64,000 nt of DNA, from positions 124,001 to 188,000 of the forward strand of contig FPIT01000005.1 of the NCBI GenBank assembly GCA_900119285.1, read 5' to 3'. The translations under genes and the position numbers were made by a program. Numbering within the stretch: the stretch's first letter is position 1; the number at the start of each line of letters is the position of its first letter. The notes beneath the pieces are model-generated. The model was not told the origin of the DNA. It saw nothing but the letters and a program-made list of their open reading frames with translations, and did not search any database. The DNA is from Prevotellaceae bacterium HUN156 (lineage in GTDB: Bacteria; Bacteroidota; Bacteroidia; Bacteroidales; Bacteroidaceae). Below, piece by piece: positions 26,629-35,915 of this stretch.

Positions 26629-28557
26629 TCAGAAGTTGCTGACACATTCGCGCAGTGCCTTCGGATTACCCATATCAAACATCTCACCGTTAAGACGGAC
26701 ACCCATCATGCCGCTCTTCTGGCGAACAGCCTCAAGGGCGGCAGTTAGTTCTATCTCCCTTGTCATGTCACCCTCAGCATCAGCCTTCTGTATATCGGCA
26801 TCCAACTGGGCAAAGACATCGGGTGTCAGGATATATTGTCCAAAGACACTATAGTATTCTTTCTTTCCTTCATTGTTACGTACACCCAAGAACTCCTCTG
26901 CATAACTAGCCTTCGGCTTTTCATTCATCACAGATACGTTGAGTATCGTACGCTCCTTATCCTCCCAAACACCACTCAGAATACCATAATGGCTCACTTT
27001 ATCCAGCGGAACAGAATGAATACTTACCAGCAACTGGTCGTAGCGCTCATACTCTTCTATCATCTGCAGGGCACAAGGCTTATTCGTTGTAGAGCGATAA
27101 AGCGTATCACCCAACAACAATAATACCGGTTCATTGCCTACGAAGTCGACAGCCTGATAGACTGCATGACCAAAGCCACGTTTCTCTTCCTGATAGACAT
27201 AACGCAAGCGCTTACCTATATCTAATATATGATTCTCATACTCCTGGGCCTCAGCAGGCAACTTTCTCAGATGCTCTTCCGACAACTGGCGCTCAAAGAA
27301 CTCTGCATATTGTGCACGTTCCTCTTTCGAGCCAAGCACCAGACAGATTTCCTCAATACCACTCTTTACCAGCTCTTCCAACAGGATGAGGATAACTGGG
27401 CGCACCATACCATCGGCACAAGGAATGGGGAAGAAGTCTTTTCTCAGCGTACGAGTAGCAGGATAAAGGCGCGTACCGAAACCGGCTACAGGAATAATGG
27501 CCTTGCGAACAGTATGCACAGGATGAATCGTCAACGGATAAGCACGCATACCTTTCTTATTCAGATAGTCAGTAAGCTGTTGTTGTGCCTCCTCACTACG
27601 AGCCAGGAATTGTACCGAACCATCACCGTGCGAGCCAACGCCCTTACCTCCATAGACGAAGGGTTGAACATGACTATCCTTCAACACCTCGTGCAACTTA
27701 GGAGCCCACAAGGCTGGCGACATCGGAGCAACATACTTATCAAACTGCTCTTCCGCTTCAGTCATCAGGCGTCCCAATGACTCCGCATCACCTTCAGCCA
27801 TATACTTGATGGCTTTGTTCACTATCTCATGGTTCCACTCACCAAGTGCTTTATGCAGGTTCTCTTCTGCCTCGTTAGAAGCAAAGGGATAGGATTTATT
27901 CAGATCAGACAAGATACGAATGGTATCTTTCTTTGCACACAAGTCTGCGAATACCCAGTAGAGTGGTTTCTTCACATTCAGCGCCTTCACCTCAATCTCA
28001 TCACCATCAAAGGTCATCAGGTTAGGCTTCACACCAAAGGCACACGCCTGATCCAAGCGTCCACAACGCGAAGAAGTACGCAACTCACCGAGATAGGCGA
28101 TATTCATCTCGCCCAACGTATTCAGATTTAACTTATATAATAGGTTAAAGGCGCGTGCCACCAATACACAGATAGCTGCCGAGCTCGACAAGCCACTCTT
28201 CATTGGCAGCGTCATCTTTGTGATACGAATGCGCACACCACCTACCTTATACCACTCCAACATGTAAGAAGCCACTCCTGCACAGTAACAGAAGAAGGAG
28301 CCCGACTTGGCCACCGACTTCAGTTCCGCCTCGTTCATACGACACGAGAAGTCATTCCACACCTGATTGATTTCAGGTGCATCACTATACATCTCGAAGA
28401 TGGGCGATTTCTCCACCTCAGCATAGACACCCTGTTCTATACCAGTAACAATAGATGCACCCGGCATGATGTCGGCATTCATCGTACGATAGTGACCAGC
28501 CCAGTCGGTATGTTCACCAAAGAGACATAAGCGTCCAGGAACAAATAATTTTATCAT
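26629..28557 (-). CDS. Fused GHMP sugar kinase and GalU-like sugar nucleotidyltransferase
   Basis: 642 residues in two enzymes. Residues 1-350 are a GHMP kinase: GRLCLFGEHTDWAG (motif 1), MKSGLSSSAAICVL (motif 2) and VYGGKGVGSHGDGSVQFL (motif 3). Residues 358-642 are a nucleotidyltransferase close to GalU: KAIIPVAGFGTRLYPATRTLRKD (spread over 358-380), LLLGDTLY and EMFDMGNPKALREC. The order suggests one polypeptide that phosphorylates a free sugar and then forms an NDP-sugar. This parallels bifunctional fucokinase/GDP-fucose pyrophosphorylase, but with reversed domain order and a UTP-type transferase. The sugar is unknown; galactose, galacturonate, glucuronate or arabinose are possible. Confidence 0.8.
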   Translation of the reverse strand: MIKLFVPGRLCLFGEHTDWAGHYRTMNADIMPGASIVTGIEQGVYAEVEKSPIFEMYSDAPEINQVWNDFSCRMNEAELKSVAKSGSFFCYCAGVASYMLEWYKVGGVRIRITKMTLPMKSGLSSSAAICVLVARAFNLLYKLNLNTLGEMNIAYLGELRTSSRCGRLDQACAFGVKPNLMTFDGDEIEVKALNVKKPLYWVFADLCAKKDTIRILSDLNKSYPFASNEAEENLHKALGEWNHEIVNKAIKYMAEGDAESLGRLMTEAEEQFDKYVAPMSPALWAPKLHEVLKDSHVQPFVYGGKGVGSHGDGSVQFLARSEEAQQQLTDYLNKKGMRAYPLTIHPVHTVRKAIIPVAGFGTRLYPATRTLRKDFFPIPCADGMVRPVILILLEELVKSGIEEICLVLGSKEERAQYAEFFERQLSEEHLRKLPAEAQEYENHILDIGKRLRYVYQEEKRGFGHAVYQAVDFVGNEPVLLLLGDTLYRSTTNKPCALQMIEEYERYDQLLVSIHSVPLDKVSHYGILSGVWEDKERTILNVSVMNEKPKASYAEEFLGVRNNEGKKEYYSVFGQYILTPDVFAQLDADIQKADAEGDMTREIELTAALEAVRQKSGMMGVRLNGEMFDMGNPKALRECVSNF

Positions 28558-28638
28558 GTTAGCAGTAGTAATTTGAATTAATCTATGTACAAAGGTACTC
28601 TTTTTTTAGTAAAAAACGCATTTTTTTTGCAATTTATT

Positions 28639-28669
28639 TTGCGAGATTGATATTTTTGTTTACTTTTGC
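28639..28669 (+). promoter_or_regulatory. Promoter of the ECF sigma gene
   Basis: TTTG (28639-28642), 19 bp, TACTTTTG (28662-28669). Consensus; the leader to the ATG is about 80 bases. Confidence 0.7.
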
Positions 28670-28755
28670 AGCGTTCAAATCAAATTATTGTTAATAACTC
28701 ATTAAAATTATTGCCTATCGACAAAGCTCTACTTCATAATTAAACAAGAAAAAAT

Positions 28756-29355
28756 ATGAAGAATTATGCAAGTTGTACCGACGAAGCGTTGGCACTACTT
28801 TACATAGAAGGAGACAATGGGGCATTTGACGAGTTATTAGCTCGCAATCAGGAGAAGCTCTATTCGTACATTTTGTTCGTGGTTCATGACCCCGAAATAG
28901 CGAATGATGTGTTCCAAGAGACTTTTGTAAAGGTTATCACCAAGCTTCAGGCAGGAAAGTATACCGATTCCGGAAAGTTCTATTTCTGGTTGACGCGCAT
29001 TGCCCATAACATTATTATGGACAGCTTCCGTCAGCTGCGCACAGCACATATCGTTGAACCTACCGAGAACAACGATCTGAACAAGTTGCGTGGTGAGAGT
29101 CTGATGGACATCAACCGTGAGAACGAATATGTCAACACACAGGTATTAGATGATGTACGTCATTTGATGGAAGCACTGCCAGCTCCACAGCGTGAGGTTG
29201 TCTATATGCGTTATTTCCAGGACCTCTCATTCAAGGAGATTGCCCAAGTAACGAATGTTAGCATCAACACATCACTCGGCCGCATGCGCTACGCACTTAT
29301 CAATATGCGCCGCATGGCCAAGCATCACAATCTGCAGTTGAATATGGAACTGTAA
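28756..29355 (+). CDS. ECF-type RNA polymerase sigma factor
   Basis: 199 residues. Region 2 (DPEIANDVFQETFVKVITKL, WLTRIAHNIIMDSFRQL) binds core and opens the -10. Region 4 (VYMRYFQDLSFKEIAQVTNVSINTSLGRMRYALINMRR) is the helix-turn-helix for the -35. No anti-sigma gene adjoins it, unlike the sigma gene at 53.3 kb. A related ECF subgroup is often found in Bacteroidota as an orphan. The regulon is not predictable from this sequence. Confidence 0.88.
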   Translation: MKNYASCTDEALALLYIEGDNGAFDELLARNQEKLYSYILFVVHDPEIANDVFQETFVKVITKLQAGKYTDSGKFYFWLTRIAHNIIMDSFRQLRTAHIVEPTENNDLNKLRGESLMDINRENEYVNTQVLDDVRHLMEALPAPQREVVYMRYFQDLSFKEIAQVTNVSINTSLGRMRYALINMRRMAKHHNLQLNMEL

Positions 29356-29374
29356 GAGTGACGAAATCACTCTT
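29354..29374 (+). terminator. Hairpin between convergent sigma and rpe genes
   Basis: AAGAGTGA-CGAAA-TCACTCTT, an 8-bp perfect stem overlapping the sigma stop codon. There is no T run, so termination is only probable. Confidence 0.4.
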
Positions 29375-29377
29375 CAC

Positions 29378-30028
29378 TTACAGAGCTTTCAGCTCGTGTA
29401 TGGTCTGCTCCGGTGTAGCACTCTTAAAGACATAACTACCACTCACGAGCACATCAGCACCAGCAGCAACAAGACGTGGAGCAGTTTCTCCCTGCACACC
29501 ACCGTCAATCTCTATCAGCGCCTTCGAGCCACTGTCGGTAATCAGTTTACGCAGTTGCTTCACCTTTTGAATGGTATTCTCGATGAATACCTGTCCACCA
29601 AAGCCTGGATTAACACTCATCAGCAATACCATATCTACATCCTTGATTACATTTTCAAGCACATAGACGGGTGTTGCGGGATTCAGCGTTACGCCCGCTT
29701 TCATACCAGCCTGATGAATCTCTTGTATGGTACGATGCAGATGAGTACAAGCCTCAGCATGCACGTTCATCATCATGGCACCCAACTTAGCGGTTCGCTG
29801 GATATAATTCTCAGGATGCACAATCATGTAGTGTACATCCAACGGTTTCTTGCATTTCTTGGCTACAGCCTCCAACACGGGGAAGCCAAAAGAGATGTTC
29901 GGAACGAAGACACCATCCATCACGTCGAGATGAAGCCAGTCTGCTTCACTGCGATTAATCATGTCTATCTCGTTGTCAAGATGCAGAAAGTCAGCTGCAA
30001 GCAGCGACGGGGAAACCATTGTAGCCAT
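29378..30028 (-). CDS. rpe: Ribulose-phosphate 3-epimerase
   Basis: 216 residues, TIM barrel. Interconverts ribulose-5-phosphate and xylulose-5-phosphate. Motifs: VSPSLLAADFLHL, LDVMDGVFVPNISFG, DVHYMIVHPE, MSVNPGFGGQ, EIDGGV, and VSGSYVFK at the phosphate site. Full length. The gap of 156 bases to fmt upstream holds a small ACTGTTT-GAT-AAACAGT hairpin (30065-30081) and no gene. Confidence 0.95.
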   Translation of the reverse strand: MATMVSPSLLAADFLHLDNEIDMINRSEADWLHLDVMDGVFVPNISFGFPVLEAVAKKCKKPLDVHYMIVHPENYIQRTAKLGAMMMNVHAEACTHLHRTIQEIHQAGMKAGVTLNPATPVYVLENVIKDVDMVLLMSVNPGFGGQVFIENTIQKVKQLRKLITDSGSKALIEIDGGVQGETAPRLVAAGADVLVSGSYVFKSATPEQTIHELKAL

Positions 30029-30184
30029 TTGTCAGATTTTTCTTTGTATTACACATTCGAGCGAACTGTTTGATAAACAGTATTGTCGATGGATGTGGTT
30101 GAAAATCATTGGGAGTAGAATGTTGCATAGGCACTTTTTTTTTAGAGTTTCTATTAATGAAACGCAGCACCCTACCCTTTTATT

Positions 30185-31168
30185 TTATTTTGATTGGAAA
30201 ATTTTATCGCTTTTCAGTTTTTCTCTCATACCATTCAGGAAATCGGCAGCTGTCATGCGCTTCTTTCCCTCCAGTTGCAGTTCTTCTATCTCCAGCAATT
30301 CATCTGCAGCAGCAATATATAGATGCTTACCATCTACTACGATGTCGCGCACAGCATTGGCTTTCTTGCCAGTCTTGCTAGCCTTATAGATTTTCAGAAC
30401 GGTCTTCTTTCCTTCCGGATTCTCCAGTGTCGTCCATACACCGGGGTAAGGACTCAGTCCGCGGATAAAGTCATACACCTGCTTAGCCGTCTGTTGCCAA
30501 TCTATCTCACAAGTCTCCTTGAATATTTTAGGAGCATGCTTGATGGGCGCACCATCTATCACGCTATCTTGAGGAATGCTCTCCGGATGACCGTCTGCTG
30601 CGACAATGGCTTCGAGTGTCTCCAGACAGATCTCGGCACCCAGATGCATCAGTCCGTCATAGACATATTCCACATTGGCATCATCGGGTATGGGGAAGTG
30701 TTTCTTCATGATGATACGACCTGTATCGATGTCGTGGTCGAGGAAGAAGGTGGTGACACCCGTCTCCGTCTCACCATTGATTACTGCCCAGTTGATGGGC
30801 GCAGCACCACGATACTGAGGCAACAGGGCGGCATGTACGTTGAAGGTGCCATACTCAGGCATTGCCCATACCACCTCGGGCAGCATGCGGAAGGCTACTA
30901 CCACCTGCAGGTTTGCTTGATACGAGCGCAACTGCTCTACAAAGGCAGGGTCTTTCATCTTCTCAGGCTGGAGCACGGGCAACCCATGTTCCACAGCATA
31001 CTGCTTTACTGCCGAAGGCTGCAATACCGAACCATGACGCCCTACGGGCTTGTCGGGCTGCGTTACCACTGCCACCACATGATATTGGTTTTCCACCAGT
31101 GCCTGCAATGTCTCCACAGCAAACTCTGGTGTTCCCATAAACACTATACGTAAGTCTTCTTTCTTCAT
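30185..31168 (-). CDS. fmt: Methionyl-tRNA formyltransferase
   Basis: 327 residues. Formylates initiator Met-tRNA. N-terminal Rossmann formyltransferase domain with IVFMGTPEFAVETL and the catalytic NVHAALLPQYRGAAPINWAV (N, H) plus DTGRI. The C-terminal oligonucleotide-binding domain follows residue 210. Full length, with a normal active site. Confidence 0.96.
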   Translation of the reverse strand: MKKEDLRIVFMGTPEFAVETLQALVENQYHVVAVVTQPDKPVGRHGSVLQPSAVKQYAVEHGLPVLQPEKMKDPAFVEQLRSYQANLQVVVAFRMLPEVVWAMPEYGTFNVHAALLPQYRGAAPINWAVINGETETGVTTFFLDHDIDTGRIIMKKHFPIPDDANVEYVYDGLMHLGAEICLETLEAIVAADGHPESIPQDSVIDGAPIKHAPKIFKETCEIDWQQTAKQVYDFIRGLSPYPGVWTTLENPEGKKTVLKIYKASKTGKKANAVRDIVVDGKHLYIAAADELLEIEELQLEGKKRMTAADFLNGMREKLKSDKIFQSK

Positions 31169-31234
31169 ATCTATACGTGCAAATGCTTTTGCAACTGCAA
31201 AAATACAAAAATTCAGCGAAAGTGCAAAACAAAA

Positions 31235-33352
31235 TTACGATTTCATTCGTTCTTGTGCCTCTTTACCTGCACCTGTGCCCTTATATTTGCTGCGAGTAGC
31301 ATTCAAACGATAGATAACTGAGAGATACAGCTTATGCGTAGAGAAGCGATTATTCTGCTGGATACGATAGTAGCCCATATCAGAAAATTCGTTCATACGA
31401 TAGCGCTGGAAGATGTCGAGCACGGCAGCACGCAGGGTGAGCGACTTATCGCGCAGCAGTGTCTTCTGCGCCACAATGCCCATACGCAGTCGGTTGTAGT
31501 CATTATAGAAATTCTGATTATGGCCACGCGAGCGGAATTGCATGTTGATATCAAACTTCCAACCATGCTTAAGCATGAATGTGTTATAGACATTCGCCGT
31601 ATATACGGGCTTATTGTAATAAGCACGTCCGTTCTGCAAGTCCAGATAGAAGTCTTGCTTTTCTACGCCCATCGTTGCATTCAGCGACCAGATGCCCACA
31701 CTGGGTGTCAGTTCCAGATAGGCACTATACGTATTGATGGGACGATCGAGATTGATATGTTTCACCAGCACGGCATCATTATCGCAGAGATAAGCCCACT
31801 GACTGATGGGATGCTTGCAGCGCTCATACGAGGCAGTAAAGCTCACCCACTTCCATGCCGCATTCAGTGTCAGGTCGTATATACGCTCGTTATACAGTTG
31901 TGAGTTACCTGCTTGCAATGAATAACGACTGATATAGGTTACAGCATCATTCATGGCAAAAAAGCTCGGGCGATTCACCTTCATGCTATACGACAGTCCC
32001 GCCTGCACCTTCCCCAGTGTCACCGCATAGGCAGCAGTAGGAAAGAACTCGTCCATCGAGCGATGCAAGAAATCATTATTCTTCGCATCATCATAGTCGT
32101 AGAGCGTATGCTCATAGCGCAGTCCCACACTGGCGTTGCCATATTTCCCAAAGTCACAGTTATAGTCAGCAAAAGCCGCAATATTGTTCTCGGTGATATC
32201 CGCATCCGTATTGGCGATAGTGGTTTTGTCTATCCAATAGGTGTTGTATCGCTTGGCAAAGGTCATCTCCGTACCCGCCTCTATCTCACCCTTCCACAAG
32301 GGATAAGAGAGCACCAGCTTGGTAGCATACAAGCGACTATCAGAGCCCGACTTGCTCAGTACGAAATCATTGTCTATCTTACTGAGTTCCACATTCTGGC
32401 GATCGGTATCCACACCACCTGTCATGAAGTCGAAGTTAAAATCGATACCCAACTTCCCCACCTTACCATTATAATAGGTATTGGTCAATAGTCCCAGAGG
32501 CTTTGTCTCCTTACTCGTCTGTTCCGAATAGAGATGGTCTGTCAGCACGTCATTCTCGAAGATGTCCGAGTCGTAGATAACCATGTTCGTACCACCCAAG
32601 AAATGCGTCAAGTCGGCACGCACACCCACAAAATGGTCGTCGGCTATCTGCCAGTTGGCACCAGCCGTATAGGTCAGCTCGTCGTTCTTCCATGTCATCG
32701 TATAGGGACCCGTCTGTCGGAACACCTTACTGGTGAAGGTAGTCTCTTCCAGTGTACTATACTGTCGTGAGTCCTGATGGAAATAATATACAGAACCAAA
32801 CACATCTACCCCACCCTTACGATAGTTCATTCCCAGCTTACCATAAGGACGACTAAACCCATAGCGCAAGTCCTGCTCATTGGTCATGGTGAGGTCCATG
32901 CCCAGACCTTCGCCTTGTATCTTCTTGGTACGGATGCGCACCACAGCCCTCACCGTAGCGTCATACTGCGCTCCCGGGTTATTAATCACCTCCACATCAC
33001 GGATATCCCCACTCTGCAAGCGATTCAGCTCACTGGCGTCACGCATCATGCGCCCATTGATATAGATAACAGGACTGCCCTTTCCCAGCACTTCCGGACT
33101 ATCCTCCGTACCCGTCATGCCAGGCACCTTCACCAGCATTTCGCCTAATGTCCCTGACTCTGCCAAAGGTGTACCCTGCACGCGTGTCACCATTGCATTG
33201 CCCTTGATACGCGTGTGGGGCAAGTTGCCCCTCACCACCACCTCCTGCAATGCCTGCATCTTGTCTATGGCCTGAAGTGTATCCTGCTCCTGTCCCATCG
33301 CTATGGTATGCGTGAGACAGGCCAACAATCCTATGACTATATACCTATTCAT
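31235..33352 (-). CDS. Outer-membrane beta-barrel receptor (OMP_b-brl_3 type, TonB-plug-like)
   Basis: 705 residues. Signal peptide ending AMGQ, then a plug-like region (LQEVVVRGNLPHTRIKGNAMVTRV, spread over 34-60) with PVIYINGRMMRD and VEVINNPGAQYDATVRAVVRIRTKK, the hallmarks of the outer-membrane beta-barrel family with a partial TonB plug. No carboxypeptidase-like N-terminal domain and no SusD partner, so not a SusC. The C-terminus adds a basic tail RSKYKGTGAGKEAQERMKS, shared in pattern with the paralogue at 56.2 kb. Starts four bases after the LiaF-like gene; both use the promoter at 33.95 kb. Confidence 0.88.
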   Translation of the reverse strand: MNRYIVIGLLACLTHTIAMGQEQDTLQAIDKMQALQEVVVRGNLPHTRIKGNAMVTRVQGTPLAESGTLGEMLVKVPGMTGTEDSPEVLGKGSPVIYINGRMMRDASELNRLQSGDIRDVEVINNPGAQYDATVRAVVRIRTKKIQGEGLGMDLTMTNEQDLRYGFSRPYGKLGMNYRKGGVDVFGSVYYFHQDSRQYSTLEETTFTSKVFRQTGPYTMTWKNDELTYTAGANWQIADDHFVGVRADLTHFLGGTNMVIYDSDIFENDVLTDHLYSEQTSKETKPLGLLTNTYYNGKVGKLGIDFNFDFMTGGVDTDRQNVELSKIDNDFVLSKSGSDSRLYATKLVLSYPLWKGEIEAGTEMTFAKRYNTYWIDKTTIANTDADITENNIAAFADYNCDFGKYGNASVGLRYEHTLYDYDDAKNNDFLHRSMDEFFPTAAYAVTLGKVQAGLSYSMKVNRPSFFAMNDAVTYISRYSLQAGNSQLYNERIYDLTLNAAWKWVSFTASYERCKHPISQWAYLCDNDAVLVKHINLDRPINTYSAYLELTPSVGIWSLNATMGVEKQDFYLDLQNGRAYYNKPVYTANVYNTFMLKHGWKFDINMQFRSRGHNQNFYNDYNRLRMGIVAQKTLLRDKSLTLRAAVLDIFQRYRMNEFSDMGYYRIQQNNRFSTHKLYLSVIYRLNATRSKYKGTGAGKEAQERMKS

Positions 33353-33356
33353 CTTT

Positions 33357-33911
33357 CTAACAGTTCTTGATACTTACACCACCAATAATATTGCTAGCCA
33401 CCACATGCAGATAGTGAGCCTGTGGATTATCGTTTCTCAGTGTCTCGTTGCCTACCGCACCGAAGATGCTACGACTCTTCACGACGACATTCACCGTAGA
33501 GGGCACAAACAGTTCCACCCCTCCTATAAAGGTATGGATATCTATCTCTTCATCCTCGGTGATGATGGCATCGCGCAAGTCCAGACGAATACCACCAAAG
33601 CTGGCATCCAGGCGAGCACCATGGAATGCCTCACCTCTATATACATACTCATCGCCTCCAAAACTTACCGCACAGCGAATGCGCTTACCATCCTCATTCA
33701 CGGGTATGGGGCGCTGCAACCACTGGTCGCGATCACGGCGATAACTGTTAATCAGCAGCATTCCTCCCACATAGAGCAGGAATACGGGAGCGATGTAGTT
33801 GGTCCATGGCTGCTGCCAGAGCCAGTCAAGGCACACAAGATTCCACATGTCAGCCAGCTTCAGCAAAGCGGCCACGATAAAAATAATACCGATAAAAGTT
33901 CTTCTTGACAT
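33357..33911 (-). CDS. LiaF-like membrane protein
   Basis: 184 residues from MSRRTF at 33911. Two transmembrane helices (about 5-20 and 37-54) are followed by a beta-helical C-terminal domain (FGGDEYVYRGEAFHGARLDASFGGIRLDLRD, spread over 80-115) like that of LiaF/VraT envelope-stress regulators. In Firmicutes LiaF restrains an envelope-stress kinase. In Bacteroidota similar proteins sit with LytTR or histidine-kinase regulators. Here a LytTR gene is upstream and an outer-membrane barrel is directly downstream. Confidence 0.75.
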   Translation of the reverse strand: MSRRTFIGIIFIVAALLKLADMWNLVCLDWLWQQPWTNYIAPVFLLYVGGMLLINSYRRDRDQWLQRPIPVNEDGKRIRCAVSFGGDEYVYRGEAFHGARLDASFGGIRLDLRDAIITEDEEIDIHTFIGGVELFVPSTVNVVVKSRSIFGAVGNETLRNDNPQAHYLHVVASNIIGGVSIKNC

Positions 33912-33947
33912 AATAATAACTAATTTTACGTGAATAATTTCTGACTG

Positions 33948-34010
33948 CAAAATTAGTTACCCTCGTCAATCTATGCAAATATCTGGGATATTCTGCTCGT
34001 TTCTGTGATA
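33948..34010 (-). promoter_or_regulatory. Promoter 1 with 20-bp-period direct repeat (liaF-like/barrel operon)
   Basis: Minus-strand TTTG (33979-33976), exactly 20 bp, TAATTTTG (33955-33948). Just upstream, plus-strand TCTGGGATA (33982-33990) and TCTGTGATA (34002-34010) form a direct repeat with a 20-bp period. The same layout recurs at three other promoters in the window. Confidence 0.75.
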
Positions 34011-34045
34011 AATGGCACTTAAAAACGCTTCTATCCCACTGATTA

Positions 34046-34954
34046 TCACACTTCTTTGATGGCCTCTTTCACCTGTGCCATATTGCTGCGCGACACGGGA
34101 ATAGCCTCATGACTGTGCTTGATAACCAACTGCATAGAGCCAGTTTTTGACACAATCTGCTCCACTTGTCCCAGATTGACGAGGAAGGCACGATGACAGC
34201 GTACTATCATCGGATAATCCTGCAAGTCTATTTCCATCTGCTTAGAGGTAGCACGCAGCATATCGTTGCGCACCTGTCCATCGCGCAGATAATACACCTT
34301 CACATAGTTTCCCACCGTTTCTATATATAGCAGGTGGGCGATGGCCAGCGTCACCGTCTCATTGGTGGTACCCGTCAGCGTGATTGTTGCGGGGAGCGCT
34401 GCTGCGGGCGTCTCTCCCTGTTCTGCCTTTTCCTCCAGCGCCTCTTCTTCCTTGCTCTGTTCCTGCTGCATCTTCTGCAACTGTTCGTTCAGCAGTCGTG
34501 TCTCTTCCAGTTCCGCCATCAGGTAGCGACTGCGGAACTTAAAGCGCCAGAACATACCAATGGCGAACGAGCAAAAGCCGATAATCAGCAGTGTCTCCAG
34601 AAAGTTGCCCCACGACAACTGGTTACCCTCCACGCGCTCATTCAGCACAAAGTGGCGATACAGGCTGAGTATCAATGCCACGAGTGGCGTATTGAGGATT
34701 TGAAACCAGAGATTACGGCGAATGATATACGATACCCCCCTTTTCGTGGAGCGTGGTTTCTTTACGATATATTTCAGCGTGCCCTCTGTTATCAGACAGC
34801 AGCTAAAGCCTATCAAGAAGAAGGCCAATACGTGCACATACATCTGCCATTGCCAGGCAGCCAAGCCGAAGGGCTTAAAGATGGTTAGGGCGAATACGAT
34901 AAATGCGGTACTAATGGTTCTTACGCCTATGATTTCTTTCTTATCTTGACTCAT
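34046..34954 (-). CDS. Membrane-anchored LytTR-family transcription regulator
   Basis: 302 residues. Four hydrophobic segments in the N-terminal half (about 12-30, 33-55, 80-98 and 112-132), then a coiled-coil linker rich in Glu and Gln (LEETRLLNEQLQKMQQEQSK). The LytTR DNA-binding domain spans about 200-302 (ETVGNYVKVYYLRDGQ, RCHRAFLVNLGQVEQI). LytTR domains bind direct repeats about two helical turns apart, which fits the conserved repeat 92 bases past the start of the downstream intergenic region. No receiver domain, so sensing is probably through the membrane part. Three bases separate it from the transporter gene upstream. Confidence 0.85.
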   Translation of the reverse strand: MSQDKKEIIGVRTISTAFIVFALTIFKPFGLAAWQWQMYVHVLAFFLIGFSCCLITEGTLKYIVKKPRSTKRGVSYIIRRNLWFQILNTPLVALILSLYRHFVLNERVEGNQLSWGNFLETLLIIGFCSFAIGMFWRFKFRSRYLMAELEETRLLNEQLQKMQQEQSKEEEALEEKAEQGETPAAALPATITLTGTTNETVTLAIAHLLYIETVGNYVKVYYLRDGQVRNDMLRATSKQMEIDLQDYPMIVRCHRAFLVNLGQVEQIVSKTGSMQLVIKHSHEAIPVSRSNMAQVKEAIKEV

Positions 34955-34956
34955 TG

Positions 34957-35883
34957 CTATTGCTTGATTTTAATGGGTTCCATGTGGAGAGTTACGTGTG
35001 TCTGTTCTCCAAAGCGTTCTTTCAGTTTACGTTCTATGGTGGTGGCGCGCTCATGCACGATATGCAGTGGCAGACTGCCATCCATGCGCACATGGGCTTC
35101 GATAGCCACGCGGTTTCCTATCCTTCGTGTGCGCAGATTGTGAGGCTCCTGCACATCGGCAAACGATTGGATAATGTTTTCTATCTCCTGTTCTGTTTCT
35201 TCGGGCAGCGAGCATTCCGTCAGGTCTGCGCTACTGGTCCTCAGCAGCTCCCAAGCCACCCTCACCAGCATCAGTCCTACGATGATAGAGGCCAGCGGGT
35301 CTAGCACCGTCCATCGCTGTCCCAGCCAGATAGCGCCACCGATACCTACTGCTGCTCCTATAGACGATAGGGCGTCGCTGCGATGATGCCATGCGTTGGC
35401 TATCATCACGGGCGAGTCCAGTTGCATTCCTTTCCGGGCGGTATATTGGTATATCAGCTCTTTGATGACTATCGATAGCAGGGCAGCCCATAGTGCTATC
35501 CATCCGGGTGCTGCCAGCGCCTCGCCACCCCACCATGCTATCAGCTTCAGACAGCCCGACACCACGATGCCTGTTGCTGCAGCCACCAGTGCCAGTCCTA
35601 TCAAGAAGGTAGCGATGGTCTCATACTTGCCGTGTCCATAGTCGTGCGAGCGGTCTTGTGGTTTTGCACTGATACTGACAAATACCAGCACCACCACGTC
35701 GGTGATAAAGTCGGATAGCGAGTGTACGGCATCGGCTATCATTGCCGAGCTATGCCCCAGTACCCCCGCAATAAACTTAAAGGTAAGCAGTGCCACATTA
35801 CCGACACTACCTACCAGTGTTACTTTGTATATCTCTTTCTCACGACTCACACGCGTCTTTGTTTTTATGTTTTCAGTCTGCAA
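34957..35883 (-). CDS. Cation diffusion facilitator transporter
   Basis: 308 residues. Proton-coupled exporter of Zn, Fe, Mn or similar divalent metals. Six membrane segments. The first metal-site half is MIADAVHSLSDFITD; a His/Asp pair sits in HDYGHGKYET; the second half is ANAWHHRSDALSSIGA, giving the HxxxD set. The cytoplasmic C-terminal domain (LRTRRIGNRVAIEAHVRMD) is present. First gene of the cluster with the LytTR regulator. Confidence 0.93.
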   Translation of the reverse strand: MQTENIKTKTRVSREKEIYKVTLVGSVGNVALLTFKFIAGVLGHSSAMIADAVHSLSDFITDVVVLVFVSISAKPQDRSHDYGHGKYETIATFLIGLALVAAATGIVVSGCLKLIAWWGGEALAAPGWIALWAALLSIVIKELIYQYTARKGMQLDSPVMIANAWHHRSDALSSIGAAVGIGGAIWLGQRWTVLDPLASIIVGLMLVRVAWELLRTSSADLTECSLPEETEQEIENIIQSFADVQEPHNLRTRRIGNRVAIEAHVRMDGSLPLHIVHERATTIERKLKERFGEQTHVTLHMEPIKIKQ

Positions 35884-35915
35884 AGATACATGATATCATA
35901 GAAAAAAGCAAATTT

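Noticed and set aside
31235..33352. SusC-type polysaccharide utilisation receptor
   Set aside because: No SusD, glycosidase or carboxypeptidase-like N-terminal domain; plug motifs fit the OMP_b-brl_3 family.
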